Positions 16,995-27,400 of a stretch of DNA of 64,000 bases are shown in pieces. Below the pieces are notes generated by a model. That model had not been told where the DNA came from. It saw only the letters and a list, made by a program, of their open reading frames with translations, and did no database searches. The stretch's first letter is position 1; the number at the start of each line of letters is the position of its first letter. Source of the stretch: Labrenzia sp. VG12 (GTDB taxonomy: Bacteria > Pseudomonadota > Alphaproteobacteria > Rhizobiales > Stappiaceae); contig NZ_CP022529.1 in NCBI RefSeq assembly GCF_002237595.1, forward strand, positions 1,178,001 to 1,242,000, given 5' to 3'. The position numbers and the translations under genes were made by a program.

Positions 16995-18305
16995 TCACTC
17001 TTTGGGCCGGTTATCAACCACACGCTTGGCCTTGCCGGCAGAACGTTCCACATCGCCCGGTTCCGTGACATCGATCCGGGCAGAAACGCCGACGACGCTC
17101 TTGATGTGGTGGGCAAGCTCCCGGGCCGACGCCTCCCGTGCATCGCTGCCTGCCGCTGCCGGAAGTGCTTCGACATGAACCGTCATGACATCCAGACGAT
17201 CCTTCTTGCTGAGCTCGATCTGGAAATGCGGTGACAGGCCCTCGCATTTCAGGATCTGTTCCTCGATCTGTGTAGGAAAAACGTTGACGCCGCGCAGGAT
17301 AATCATGTCATCGGAGCGTCCGGTGATCTTCTCCATGCGCCGCATGCTGCGGGCGGTGCCGGGAAGAAGGCGGGTCAGGTCGCGGGTCCGGTAACGGACC
17401 ATCGGCAGACCTTCCTTGGTGAGCGTTGTGAACACCAGCTCACCGATTTCCCCGTCGGGCAGAACGTCGCCTGTCTGCGGATCGATGATTTCCGGATAGA
17501 AATGATCTTCCCAGATATGCAGACCGTCTTTAGTCTCCACGCATTCATTGGCGACGCCGGGCCCGAGGATTTCTGAAAGTCCATAAATATCAACGGCGTG
17601 CATATCAAACGCCTGTTCGATTTCCTGGCGCATTGCATTGGTCCAGGGTTCCGCTCCAAAAATGCCGGTCGCCAATGACGTTTCGCGAGGATCGATGCCC
17701 TGGCGGCGGAACTCGTCAAGGATGGATAGCAGATAGGACGGTGTCACCATGATGATGCGCGGCTTGAAATCCTGGATGAGCGTCACCTGCCGTTCTGTCA
17801 TGCCACCGGAAACGGGCACCACGGTGCATCCCATCTTCTCCGCGCCGTAATGTGCGCCCAAGCCGCCGGTGAACAGGCCATAGCCATAGGCAATGTGAAT
17901 GATGTCACCGGGCCGTCCGCCCGAAGCGCGGATCGAGCGGGCAACCAGATGGGCCCACATGTCGATATCGTTCGCCGTATAACCAACCACCGTCGGTTTG
18001 CCGGTGGTGCCGGACGAGGCATGAACCCGGACAATCTTGTCGCGCGGAACCGCAAACATGCCGAACGGATAGTGGTCACGCAGATCGGTCTTTGTCGTGA
18101 AGGGAAACTTCGACAGGTCCGAGAGACTATTCAGATCAGACGGATGGATGCCCTTTTCATCGAAGCGTTTCCTGAAAAGCGGAACGTTTTCATAAGCATG
18201 GGCTAGCGACCACTGCAATCTGCTTAGTTGCAGTGCCGACAATTCGTCCCGGCTAGCGGTCTCGATGGGTTCGAGATCTCCTGGAAGCGGAGCGAGATTT
18301 TCCAT
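16995..18305 (-). CDS. paaK: Phenylacetate-CoA ligase
   Basis: PaaK activates phenylacetate to phenylacetyl-CoA with ATP, the first step of the pathway. The 436-residue protein shows VHASSGTTGKPTVVGYT (AMP-binding motif), YGLSEILGPGVANECVE, RYRTRDLTRLLPG and GRSDDMIILRGVNVFPTQIE. I chose the start at 18305, which follows GGGAGGACATC; the frame extends six codons further. It is the last gene of the leftward paaG-paaI-paaK operon. Confidence 0.97.
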   Translation of the reverse strand: MENLAPLPGDLEPIETASRDELSALQLSRLQWSLAHAYENVPLFRKRFDEKGIHPSDLNSLSDLSKFPFTTKTDLRDHYPFGMFAVPRDKIVRVHASSGTTGKPTVVGYTANDIDMWAHLVARSIRASGGRPGDIIHIAYGYGLFTGGLGAHYGAEKMGCTVVPVSGGMTERQVTLIQDFKPRIIMVTPSYLLSILDEFRRQGIDPRETSLATGIFGAEPWTNAMRQEIEQAFDMHAVDIYGLSEILGPGVANECVETKDGLHIWEDHFYPEIIDPQTGDVLPDGEIGELVFTTLTKEGLPMVRYRTRDLTRLLPGTARSMRRMEKITGRSDDMIILRGVNVFPTQIEEQILKCEGLSPHFQIELSKKDRLDVMTVHVEALPAAAGSDAREASARELAHHIKSVVGVSARIDVTEPGDVERSAGKAKRVVDNRPKE

Positions 18306-18340
18306 GATGTCCTCCCTTGGCAACCAATCAGGTCACCACC

Positions 18341-18766
18341 TCATTCCGGCAGGATGCTGCCTTTTGTCGTTCTTGAATTGCCGCGGAACTCCGCGATCAC
18401 GTCACCGGCCTGGTTGCTTACGGTTACGTCGTAAAGTCCTGAACGGCCACGCCGGTTCCGTTCGCGCGCTTCAGCGGTAAGCCTGTCATCGAGATGTGCC
18501 GGCGCTAGAAACGTGACATCACAATGCTGGGCAACGGTGACCTGGTTATAAGTGTTACAGGCAAACGCAAAGGCGCTGTCCGCAAGCGTGAAGATGTAGC
18601 CGCCGTGGCAGATGCCATGACCATTGGTCATGGCCTTGGTCACCGTCATCGACATGGTCGCGCGGCCCGCTTCAACCTGATCCAGGGCGATGCCGAGGTT
18701 CTGGGAGGCCGTGTCCTGGGACCACATGCGCTGCGCACAGGCTTTTGCAAGCTCTTCCGGGGTCAT
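18341..18766 (-). CDS. paaI: Hotdog thioesterase PaaI
   Basis: PaaI hydrolyses ring-hydroxylated or stalled phenylacetyl-CoA derivatives to recover CoA. The 141-residue hotdog protein contains NGHGICHGGYIFTLADSAFAF, the catalytic-loop motif of the family. The start at 18766 (MTPEELAKACAQRMW) gives the normal length and is 16 bp from the paaG stop; an upstream extension to 18886 overlaps paaG and is rejected. Confidence 0.94.
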   Translation of the reverse strand: MTPEELAKACAQRMWSQDTASQNLGIALDQVEAGRATMSMTVTKAMTNGHGICHGGYIFTLADSAFAFACNTYNQVTVAQHCDVTFLAPAHLDDRLTAEARERNRRGRSGLYDVTVSNQAGDVIAEFRGNSRTTKGSILPE

Positions 18767-18782
18767 AAGGGGCTCCGTCTGA

Positions 18783-19577
18783 TCAGGTGCCGGTAAACCG
18801 GGCAGGGCGTTTTTCGAGAAAGGCAGAGACGCCCTCCTTGTAGTCGCTGGAGCGTCCCGCAAGGCGCTGTGCATCGCGTTCATCATCGAGTTGACGGTCC
18901 AGCGGCTGATCGGCCGCGTCCTGGATCAGTTTCTTGGTGGCGGCCAGGCCCTTGGTGGCTCCGGAGGCAAGCCGGCTGGCCAGGGATTGGGCCTCCGACT
19001 GAAGCTCCTCATCCGGAACGGCTTTCCAGATCAGTCCCCAGTCGGCGGCCGTATCCGCGTTCAGCGGCTCTCCCGTCATGGCGAGTGCCTTCGCCCGTGC
19101 TTCTCCGATCAGGCGGGGAAGCAACCAGGTGCCACCGGAATCCGGCACCAGTCCGATCTTGGAAAACGCCTGGATGAAGCGCGCGGACCGGGCTGCCAGA
19201 ACGATGTCACAGGCAAGCGCGATATTTGCACCGGCACCGGCAGCCACGCCATTGACGGCACAGATGACCGGTTTTTCAAGCGCCCGGATCTGCCGCACAA
19301 GGGGGTTGTAGAGCGTTTCCAGCGTCACGCCGAGATCCGGCGCTTCGCTGCCGTCACGCATGTCCCGGTCGGACAGGTCCTGCCCGGCGCAAAAAGCCCG
19401 GCCGGCGCCGGTCAGAAGCACAGCGCGAATATCGGCAGTCTCAGCCGCGACTTTGAGCTGCCCGCGCAAGGCGAGGTGCATCTCTTCGTTGAAGGCGTTG
19501 AGACGGTCCGGCCGATTGAGGGTGATACGCAAAAATCCGTCCTGTTTTTCCGCCAGAACAGTCTCCGCAGTCGCCAT
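18783..19577 (-). CDS. paaG: 2-(1,2-epoxy)phenylacetyl-CoA isomerase PaaG
   Basis: PaaG isomerises the ring epoxide to oxepin-CoA. The 264-residue crotonase-family protein shows ITLNRPDRLNAFNEEM, TGAGRAFCAGQDLSDRD, GVAAGAGANIALACDIVLAA and FSKIGLVPDSGGTWLLPRL, which together are typical of PaaG/PaaB-type isomerases. The start at 19577 follows GGGAGGAGCGT; a longer frame reaches 19610. It is the first gene of the leftward operon. paaF, paaH and paaJ are not in the window. Confidence 0.94.
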   Translation of the reverse strand: MATAETVLAEKQDGFLRITLNRPDRLNAFNEEMHLALRGQLKVAAETADIRAVLLTGAGRAFCAGQDLSDRDMRDGSEAPDLGVTLETLYNPLVRQIRALEKPVICAVNGVAAGAGANIALACDIVLAARSARFIQAFSKIGLVPDSGGTWLLPRLIGEARAKALAMTGEPLNADTAADWGLIWKAVPDEELQSEAQSLASRLASGATKGLAATKKLIQDAADQPLDRQLDDERDAQRLAGRSSDYKEGVSAFLEKRPARFTGT

Positions 19578-19601
19578 ACGCTCCTCCCAAAGCATCACAG
19601 T

Positions 19602-19620
19602 TTGACTCAAAATAGGTCAA
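19602..19620 (-). promoter_or_regulatory. Candidate operator upstream of paaG
   Basis: TTGAC-N9-GTCAA is an inverted repeat 25 bp upstream of the paaG start. A second GGTCAAA lies nearby at about 19653. PaaX control of this operon is expected, but the paaA promoter does not show the same motif clearly. Confidence 0.35.
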
Positions 19621-19835
19621 CTCTTGTGACATTAATGCACGCCGTCTGACTTTGGTCAAAGACAGTTTGGGCCAAATTGGTTCGGTTGCCACGCACTTGT
19701 GGATTGAGGAAAAAGATTGCGGCCCGGTTTCAACGGCAAATGCGCACTTTTTCAGAAAAGAGAGCTACGCGGATTCAGCGGATATTTACTTTAATCGCGA
19801 ATAGTTAGCGTGGTATCGGCCAGCGTTAGGGCGCC

Positions 19836-21155
19836 ATGTTTACTCGTAAAGCCTCACTTGAAAATTATTCTCTCGACGTTCCTCTTGAATTGGAAGAGGG
19901 ACCGCCTCCCGTTGCCTATCGGCGCGTTCTGCAGGTTCTTTCCCTCAGTGCGGCAGCATTCCTGGCATGGTCTGCCTTCGGCCAGGTGCGGGAAGTTGCC
20001 AGTGCGACCGGCGAGATCGTACCGGCAGGCAAGGTTCAAACCGTCGGCCACCTGGAAGGCGGCATCGTTGCCGAAGTCCTGGTGCAGGAAGGGCAACTTG
20101 TTACGAAAGACACACCTCTGGTCCGCCTGCAGGAAACAGCAACCTCCAGTGATCTGGAACGGGTGCAGACACGTTTGCGGTTCCTGGCAACAGAAGAACA
20201 GCGCCTCACCGGCGATACGTCGGGGGATGGGGCTAATGGATTGCGGCTCACCGGCGGGGCTGTTTTCAGCGAAGCCCAGCAGGCGGCGTTTGACGCGCAG
20301 CGCAAGGCCGCTGAACAGGAGCAGCAGGCGCTAAAGGCCCGGATCAACGAGAAACAGGCTGAACTTGCCAGCATTGTTGAACGTATTGCGCTGCAGCGGA
20401 CGCAGGTCGAAATCGAGCAGGAAAAGTTCAACATCCAGGAATCGCTTTACGACCAGGGCTATACGTCGAAGCGGCGGTTTCTGGACGCCAAGTCGTCGCT
20501 TCAGAATGCGCAGAGCCAATTGAGCGAGTTGAATGGCTTCAAGGGTCGTGCGCAGGCGCAGTTGATGGAAGCGGAAGCGAGCCTTGAGCGCTCGATCGCC
20601 GTACTTCAGGAAGAACTGGCCGAAGAACGTAGCCGGGTGGCGCAGGAGCGCAGCGAACTGGCCTTCGAAGCGGAAAAACAGCGTGACCGGTTCGACAGGC
20701 TTTATGTGCGCGCGCCGGTGGCAGGTCATATCAAGGCGCTTTACCTCAAAGGGGCCGGCAGCGTACTGGCACCCGGCGACGTGGTTGCCGAAGTTGTTCC
20801 GAGCGACAGCGACTTGGTCGCGGAAGTGCGCGTCTCTCCGCGCGACATCGGTCATGTTGAAGTCGGTGACGAGGCGGAGATCCACATCACGACCTTCGAT
20901 CCCAATATCGAAGGGACGATCAAGGGTGAGGTCTCGGTGATTTCAGCGTCCAGTTTCCGGGACGAATATGGCAACTATTATTTCAAGGCCACCATTCCGC
21001 TGGCGTCCAACACGATCGGGCAGGGGGCAAGGGCTGAAACCATTTCGCCGGGCATGGTCGTTGATGCCAAGATCGTGACCGGGTCCAAATCCGTGCTGCA
21101 ATATATGCTGAAACCGGTCACACGGGCCATCGGAGACCCACTGAGCGAGCGCTGA
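19836..21155 (+). CDS. Type I secretion membrane fusion protein (HlyD family)
   Basis: This is the periplasmic adaptor that connects an inner-membrane ABC exporter to an outer-membrane channel. The 439-residue protein has one N-terminal membrane segment (VLQVLSLSAAAFLAWSAFG, residues about 30-48). A biotinyl-lipoyl half (GEIVPAGKVQTVGHLEGGIV), a long Gln/Glu-rich coiled coil (about 95-285) and the returning half (RLYVRAPVAGHIKAL-like) follow. The C-terminus is of the HlyD beta-barrel type. It is convergent with the giant adhesin gene and presumably works with the two ABC genes at 32-36 kb. No TolC homologue is in the window. Confidence 0.93.
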   Translation: MFTRKASLENYSLDVPLELEEGPPPVAYRRVLQVLSLSAAAFLAWSAFGQVREVASATGEIVPAGKVQTVGHLEGGIVAEVLVQEGQLVTKDTPLVRLQETATSSDLERVQTRLRFLATEEQRLTGDTSGDGANGLRLTGGAVFSEAQQAAFDAQRKAAEQEQQALKARINEKQAELASIVERIALQRTQVEIEQEKFNIQESLYDQGYTSKRRFLDAKSSLQNAQSQLSELNGFKGRAQAQLMEAEASLERSIAVLQEELAEERSRVAQERSELAFEAEKQRDRFDRLYVRAPVAGHIKALYLKGAGSVLAPGDVVAEVVPSDSDLVAEVRVSPRDIGHVEVGDEAEIHITTFDPNIEGTIKGEVSVISASSFRDEYGNYYFKATIPLASNTIGQGARAETISPGMVVDAKIVTGSKSVLQYMLKPVTRAIGDPLSER

Positions 21156-21365
21156 TGCGCGGACAGGATCCAGGCATGCAACGTTCGCTGCCCGCTAATG
21201 AAGTGATGTTTCGCTAGCGGAAATCGTTTTCGCAGATTTCCTTCAAGGCGCGTGCCTGCGTCCCATCCGTGTCAGGACTTGATTGTCCGGCCAGGCAGAT
21301 CAGTCGATTGTGTGAATTGAACGATCAACACACCGCATTTTTTGCCCCGCTTGTTCAATCAGCCA

Positions 21366-21397
21366 CGAAAAAACCCCGCCGTTTCCGGAGGGGCTTT
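21366..21397 (-). terminator. Terminator of the giant adhesin gene
   Basis: On the minus strand, AAGCCCCTCCG-GAAA-CGGCGGGGTTTTTTC forms a GC-rich stem ending in a T run, about 30 bp past the adhesin stop codon. Confidence 0.8.
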
Positions 21398-21426
21398 CGT
21401 CAGTCTCCGCTGTCCGGTGACATCAG

Positions 21427-24400
21427 CTACCAACGGATTTCCTCGACATCGCTGAAGGTAACCCGGCTGCCGTCTGCGAAGTCGATGTACCCGTCCGCAT
21501 CCTGCGACAGTTCAAGCACCTTGCCATCCGTGTCGGTTGTCTCGATCGAGCCATTGGTGATGGTCACGGTCCAGTCGGTTCCGTATTCACCGGCAGAGGT
21601 CACACCCGGGCCGCCGCCAAGATCGATAACGTCCGTCCAGGCAACGCCTGCGCCACCGCTGATGACGTCGCTGCCGTCCCCAAGGCCATGCATGAACAGG
21701 TCGGAACCATCGCCGCCGGACAGGTTGTCGTTGCCGGTGCCACCGACGATCACGTCGTCACCGGAGCCACCGCTGATGACATCACTACCAGCCTGGCCAA
21801 ACAGAAGATCCCGGCCGCCTCCACCTGAGATGTTGTCGTTGCCATCAATCGAGCCACCCTCGATACGGTCGTCAAAATCACCGGTCGCGATGACATCGTC
21901 ACCGCCGACACCATCGATCGAATAGGACTGGTCGGACGCGCTGAAGCTGCCGCTGCCGGTTCCGCCGGAGAACTCATAGTCATAGTCGCTCGAAACGGAA
22001 ATCGAGAATGTTTCACTCGATTCCGAACCGTCAGAGGAGGTCGCCGTGACGGTCAGGTCAATGGCGCTTTCGACCTGGCTGTCGAAGAATGCATGGTCGG
22101 CGATCGTGACAACCCCGTCGGCGTCGATCGAGAAACGGTCGTCGCTCAGGCTGTAGCTGACCGCGTCACCGTCTGCGTCGGACGCAGTTGCCGTGATGCC
22201 GACCTGAGTACCTGCTGCTGCATTTTCCAGAATGGTGTTGGCACTTGCATCACCATCTGTGACCGCCCCGACCGGTGTTTCGATCAAGTTGTCAACGGCA
22301 ACGTCCCCGTCGGCAAAGCGGAAGTTTTCGACATTGGTCACCGTGTCGACACCATCCGGTGCGCCGCTGCGCGTGTCGGTTACGGTGTATGTGCCGTCGC
22401 CATTGTCGACGATGTCGTAGTCTTCCCAATTGCCGGAATAGATCGCCGTGTCGTTGCCGGCTCCGCCGTCAAGGCTGTCGTTGCCACTGCCGCCTTCAAG
22501 GGTATCGGCTGCCTCGCCACCAATTAGCGTGTCATTGCCGGCGCCGCCTTCCAGCGTATCGCCTTCAACCTGATAGTCCGTGTCCAGGCGGTTGGCGTAC
22601 ATGCCTGCATTGTCGATCGTAAGCGTATCGAGCGAAATGCCCTGGATTGGCTTGCTGCTCAAAAGCTCCGAATCCGTGTTCGACATGTATTCCGGCGCCA
22701 GGTAGACATCACCACCTTCAAGCTGGATGACAACGGCCGAGAAGGTGCCTGTTGTGCCGTCCGTGAAGGTAACGGTGGCGTCGTAGACCTGAAGGGAATC
22801 CAACGCGTAATCGGTGCCGCCGATGTTGAATGTCTCGGCCGTTCCCTCAAAGTCATTGTCTGCGAGCACACCGTCGCCGCTGGTGTCATTGGCAGTCGCA
22901 CTGACAGTCTGGCCATAGAGCGGAGAATTTGCATCACCGTAAGAGCCAAGGAGGTCGGCAGCGTTTTCGCTGGCACCGTTGGTCTCGTCGGTATCAATGT
23001 CCGCCATGTTGCCGAGATGGATCAAGGAGTAGGTCGCTGCAACTGCGCTGGTGCCACCGATCGCTGCCGTTGCGCCGGAACCGGCATTCAGCACGTCGTC
23101 GCCATCGCCGCCCTGAAGCGTATCGGAACCGGATCCACCGGTCAGCGTATCGTTGCCGGTACCACCAATCAAGGTGTCGTCGCCTTCACCGCCGATGAGG
23201 TTTCCACCGTCATCATGGGCGGTGATGGTGTCATCACCGTCTCCTCCGGTGATAGACGTTTCCGAAACACCGGTGTCGGTGAAGCTCGTGCCACCATCCG
23301 ACAGCTGAAGGTCTTCGGCCACATCAGCCACGTCGATCGTGAAGGTTTCCTGGGAGGTCGAACCATCGCTCGAGGTTGCCGTAACCGTAATCGAAACGTC
23401 GGTTTCGGTCTCGTAGTCGAAACTAGCCCCATCAGCGACAGTCACCACGCCGTTGCCATCGACCGTGAACCGGCTGTCATCGACGGTGTAGGACACCGTA
23501 TCGGACGTATTGCTGTCTTCGGCAAACGCGGTCACGCCGACGGTCGAACCGGAGCCAGCGTTTTCAGCAACCGAATTGGCGCTGCTGTCCGCATCGGAGA
23601 CCGCACCAATGTCTTCTGCAATAAGATCACCGACGAGCACATCACCATCGGCGAACCGGAAATTCTCGACGTTGTAGACGGTATCGGTTCCTTCCGGAGA
23701 ACCGTCCCGCAGATCGACGACGGTGTATGAGCCGTCATCGTTTTGGGTGATTGAATAGTCGTCGCGGTTACCCGAATAAACCGCGGTGTCGGTGCCGCTG
23801 CCGCCGTCGAGATAATCGTTGCCGGCACCACCTTCGAGCGTGTCATTTCCAGATTGACCATAAAGGGCGTCGGCACCGCTTCCGCCATCGAGCGTATCGT
23901 CGTCGTTCTCGCCGGCCAGCATGTCATTGCCTTCACCGCCGATCAGCGTGTCGTCACCGCCGCCACCATAGATGGTGTCGTTACCTGCACCGCCGTCCAG
24001 GTAGTTGGCATCGGTGTTCGGTTGGCTTCCAACCTCGTCGTCGATGAAGTCGTTGCCCCCGCCGCCATAGACAACGTCCGCACCTTCGCCATACAGAATG
24101 CGGTCATCACCGTCACCGCCATAAACAGTGTCGTCACCAGCGCCGCTGTAGATTTCGCTGCCGTCATCATGGGCAGTGATCGTATCGGCACTGTCATTGC
24201 CGGTAATGGTCGTCTCTGCAACACCGGTGTCGGTGAAGGTCGTCTGGCCTTCTTCCATCTGATAGGCTTCCGCCACATCTGCGACAGAAACTTCAAAGGT
24301 TTCCTGGGATGTAGAACCATCCGTGGAGGTCGCAGTGACGGTCAGATAAATCGTCGGTTCGCTTTCATAGTCGAATGCAGCATCTGCAGCGACGGTAACC

Positions 24401-27400
24401 TCGCCATTTTCATCGATGGTGAAGCGGCTATCGGAAACCGTGTATGTCACGCTGTCGGTGACGTCGCTATCCGTTGCAGATACGGTAATGCCCACCGCAT
24501 CTCCCTCCGCCGCATTCTCGGAGAGCGTATTTGCCGTTGTGTCCGTATCGGTGACGGCAGAGACATCGCTCTCGTCAACATCGGAAACGGCGATGGTGAA
24601 GGTCTCCGTCGAGGTCGAACCATCGGTCGAGGTCGCGGTGACCGTGACGTCGATGGAGCCTTCAGTCTCCGCATCGAATGATGCGCCATCTGCAACGGTG
24701 ACGACACCGTTCTCATCGACGGCAAAGCGCGCATCGTCTACGGTGTAAGAGACGCTGTCGGTGACATCGGCGTCGGTGGCAGATGCAGTCACACCAACAG
24801 TCGTCCCAGCCGTCGCATTTTCGGCGATGGTGTTATCGGAGGCATCCGTGTCGGTGACGGCGGAGACATCGCTTTCGTCGACATCGGAAACCGCAATCGT
24901 GAAGGTCTCGGTCGAGGTCGAGCCATCGGTGGAGGTCGCAGTAACCGTAACGTCGATGGAACCCTCAGTCTCCGCATCAAAGCTTGCACCATCTGCGACA
25001 GTGACAACACCGTTCTCGTCGACCGCAAATCGGGCATCGTCAACGGTGTAGGAGACGCTGTCAGTGACGTCGGCATCCGTGGCAGATGCGGTCACACCAA
25101 CAGTCGTGCCAGCCGTTGCGTCTTCAGCGATGGTGTTGTCGGAGGCATCGGTGTCGGTGACGGCAGAGACATCGCTCTCGTCGACATCGGACACGGCGAT
25201 GGTGAAGGTCTCTGTCGAGGTCGATCCATCGGTGGAGGTCGCAGTGACCGTGACGTCGATGGAGCCTTCGGTCTCCGCATCGAATGATGCGCCATCTGCA
25301 ACGGTGACGACACCGTTCTCATCGACGGCAAAGCGCGCATCGTCTACGGTGTAAGAGACGCTGTCGGTGACATCGGCGTCGGTGGCAGATGCAGTCACAC
25401 CAACAGTCGTCCCAGCCGTCGCATTTTCGGCAATGGTGTTGTCGGAGGCATCCGTGTCGGTGACGGCGGAGACATCGCTTTCGTCGACATCGGAAACCGC
25501 AATCGTGAAGGTCTCGGTCGAGGTCGAGCCATCGGTGGAGGTCGCAGTAACCGTAACGTCGATGGAACCCTCAGTCTCCGCATCAAAGCTTGCACCATCT
25601 GCGACAGTGACAACACCGTTCTCGTCGACGGAGAACCGGGCATCATCAACGGTGTAGGAGACACTGTCGGTGACGTCTGCGTCCGTTGCGAATGCAGTCA
25701 CACCAACCTGGGTGCCGACCGTCGCATCTTCGGCGATGGTGTTGTCCGAGGCGTCTGTGTCGGTGACGGCAGAGACATCGCTCTCGTCAACATCGGAAAC
25801 GGCGATGGTGAAGGTCTCGGTCGAGGTCGAGCCATCCGTGGAGGTAGCAGTGACCGTGACGTCGATGGAGCCTTCTGTCTCGGCATCAAAGCTTGCACCG
25901 TCGGCAACGGTAACAACGCCGTTCTCATCGACGGAGAAGCGTGCATCGTCGACCGTGTAGGAGACACTGTCAGTGACATCGGCATCGGAAGCGAGGGCCG
26001 TGATGCCGACCTGGGTGCCGGCCGTCGCGTCTTCAGCGATGGTGTTGTCCGTTGCGTCCGTGTCTGTAACGGCAGAGACATCGCTCTCGTCAACATCGGA
26101 AACGGCGATGGTGAAGGTCTCGGTCGAGGTCGAGCCATCCGTGGAGGTCGCAGTGACCGTGACGTCGATGGAGCCTTCTGTCTCGGCATCAAAGCTTGCA
26201 CCGTCGGCAACGGTAACAACGCCGTTCTCATCGACGGAGAAGCGTGCATCGTCGACCGTGTAGGAGACGCTGTCAGTGACATCGGCATCGGAAGCGAGGG
26301 CCGTGATGCCGACCTGGGTGCCGGCCGTCGCGTCTTCGGCGATGGTGTTGTCGGAGGCATCCGTGTCGGTAACGGCGGAAACGTCGCTCTCGTCAACATC
26401 GGAAACGGCGATAGTGAAGGTCTCGGTCGAGGTCGAACCATCGGTCGAGGTCGCGGTGACCGTGACGTCGATGGAGCCTTCAGTCTCCGCATCAAAGCTT
26501 GCACCATCTGCGACAGTGACAACACCGTTCTCGTCGACGGAGAACCGGGCATCATCAACGGTGTAGGAGACACTGTCGGTGACGTCGGCGTCCGTTGCGA
26601 ATGCAGTCACACCAACCTGGGTGCCGACCGTCGCATCTTCGGCGATGGTGTTGTCCGAGGCGTCTGTGTCGGTGACGGCAGAGACATCACTCTCGTCAAC
26701 ATCGGAAACGGCGATGGTGAAGGTCTCAGTCGAGGTCGATCCATCGGTCGAGGTCGCGGTGACCGTGACGTCGATCGAGCCTTCGGTCTCGGCATCGAAT
26801 GATGCGCCGTCGGCAACAGTGACGACACCGTTCTCGTCGACGGAGAAGCGTGCATCATCAACGGTGTAAGAAACGCTGTCGGTGACATCGGCGTCCGTGG
26901 CAGATGCAGTCACACCAACAGTCGTCCCAGCCGTCGCATTTTCGGCGATGGTGTTGTCGGAGGCATCCGTGTCGGTGACGGCGGAGACATCGCTTTCGTC
27001 GACATCGGAAACCGCAATCGTGAAGGTCTCGGTCGAGGTCGAGCCATCGGTGGAGGTCGCAGTGATCGTGACGTCGATGGAGCCTTCGGTCTCCGCATCG
27101 AATGATGCGCCGTCTGCAACGGTGACGACACCGTTCTCGTCAACGGAGAAGCGTGCATCATCAACGGTGTAGGAGACGCTGTCGGTAACGTCGGCATCCG
27201 TGGCAGATGCAGTCACACCAACAGTCGTCCCAGCCGTTGCATCTTCGGCGATGGTGTTGTCGGAGGCGTCCGTGTCGGTGACGGCAGAGACATCGCTCTC
27301 GTCAACATCGGACACGGCAATCGTGAAGGTCTCGGTCGAGGTCGAGCCATCGGTCGAGGTCGCGGTGACCGTGACGTCGATGGAGCCTTCGGTCTCCGCA

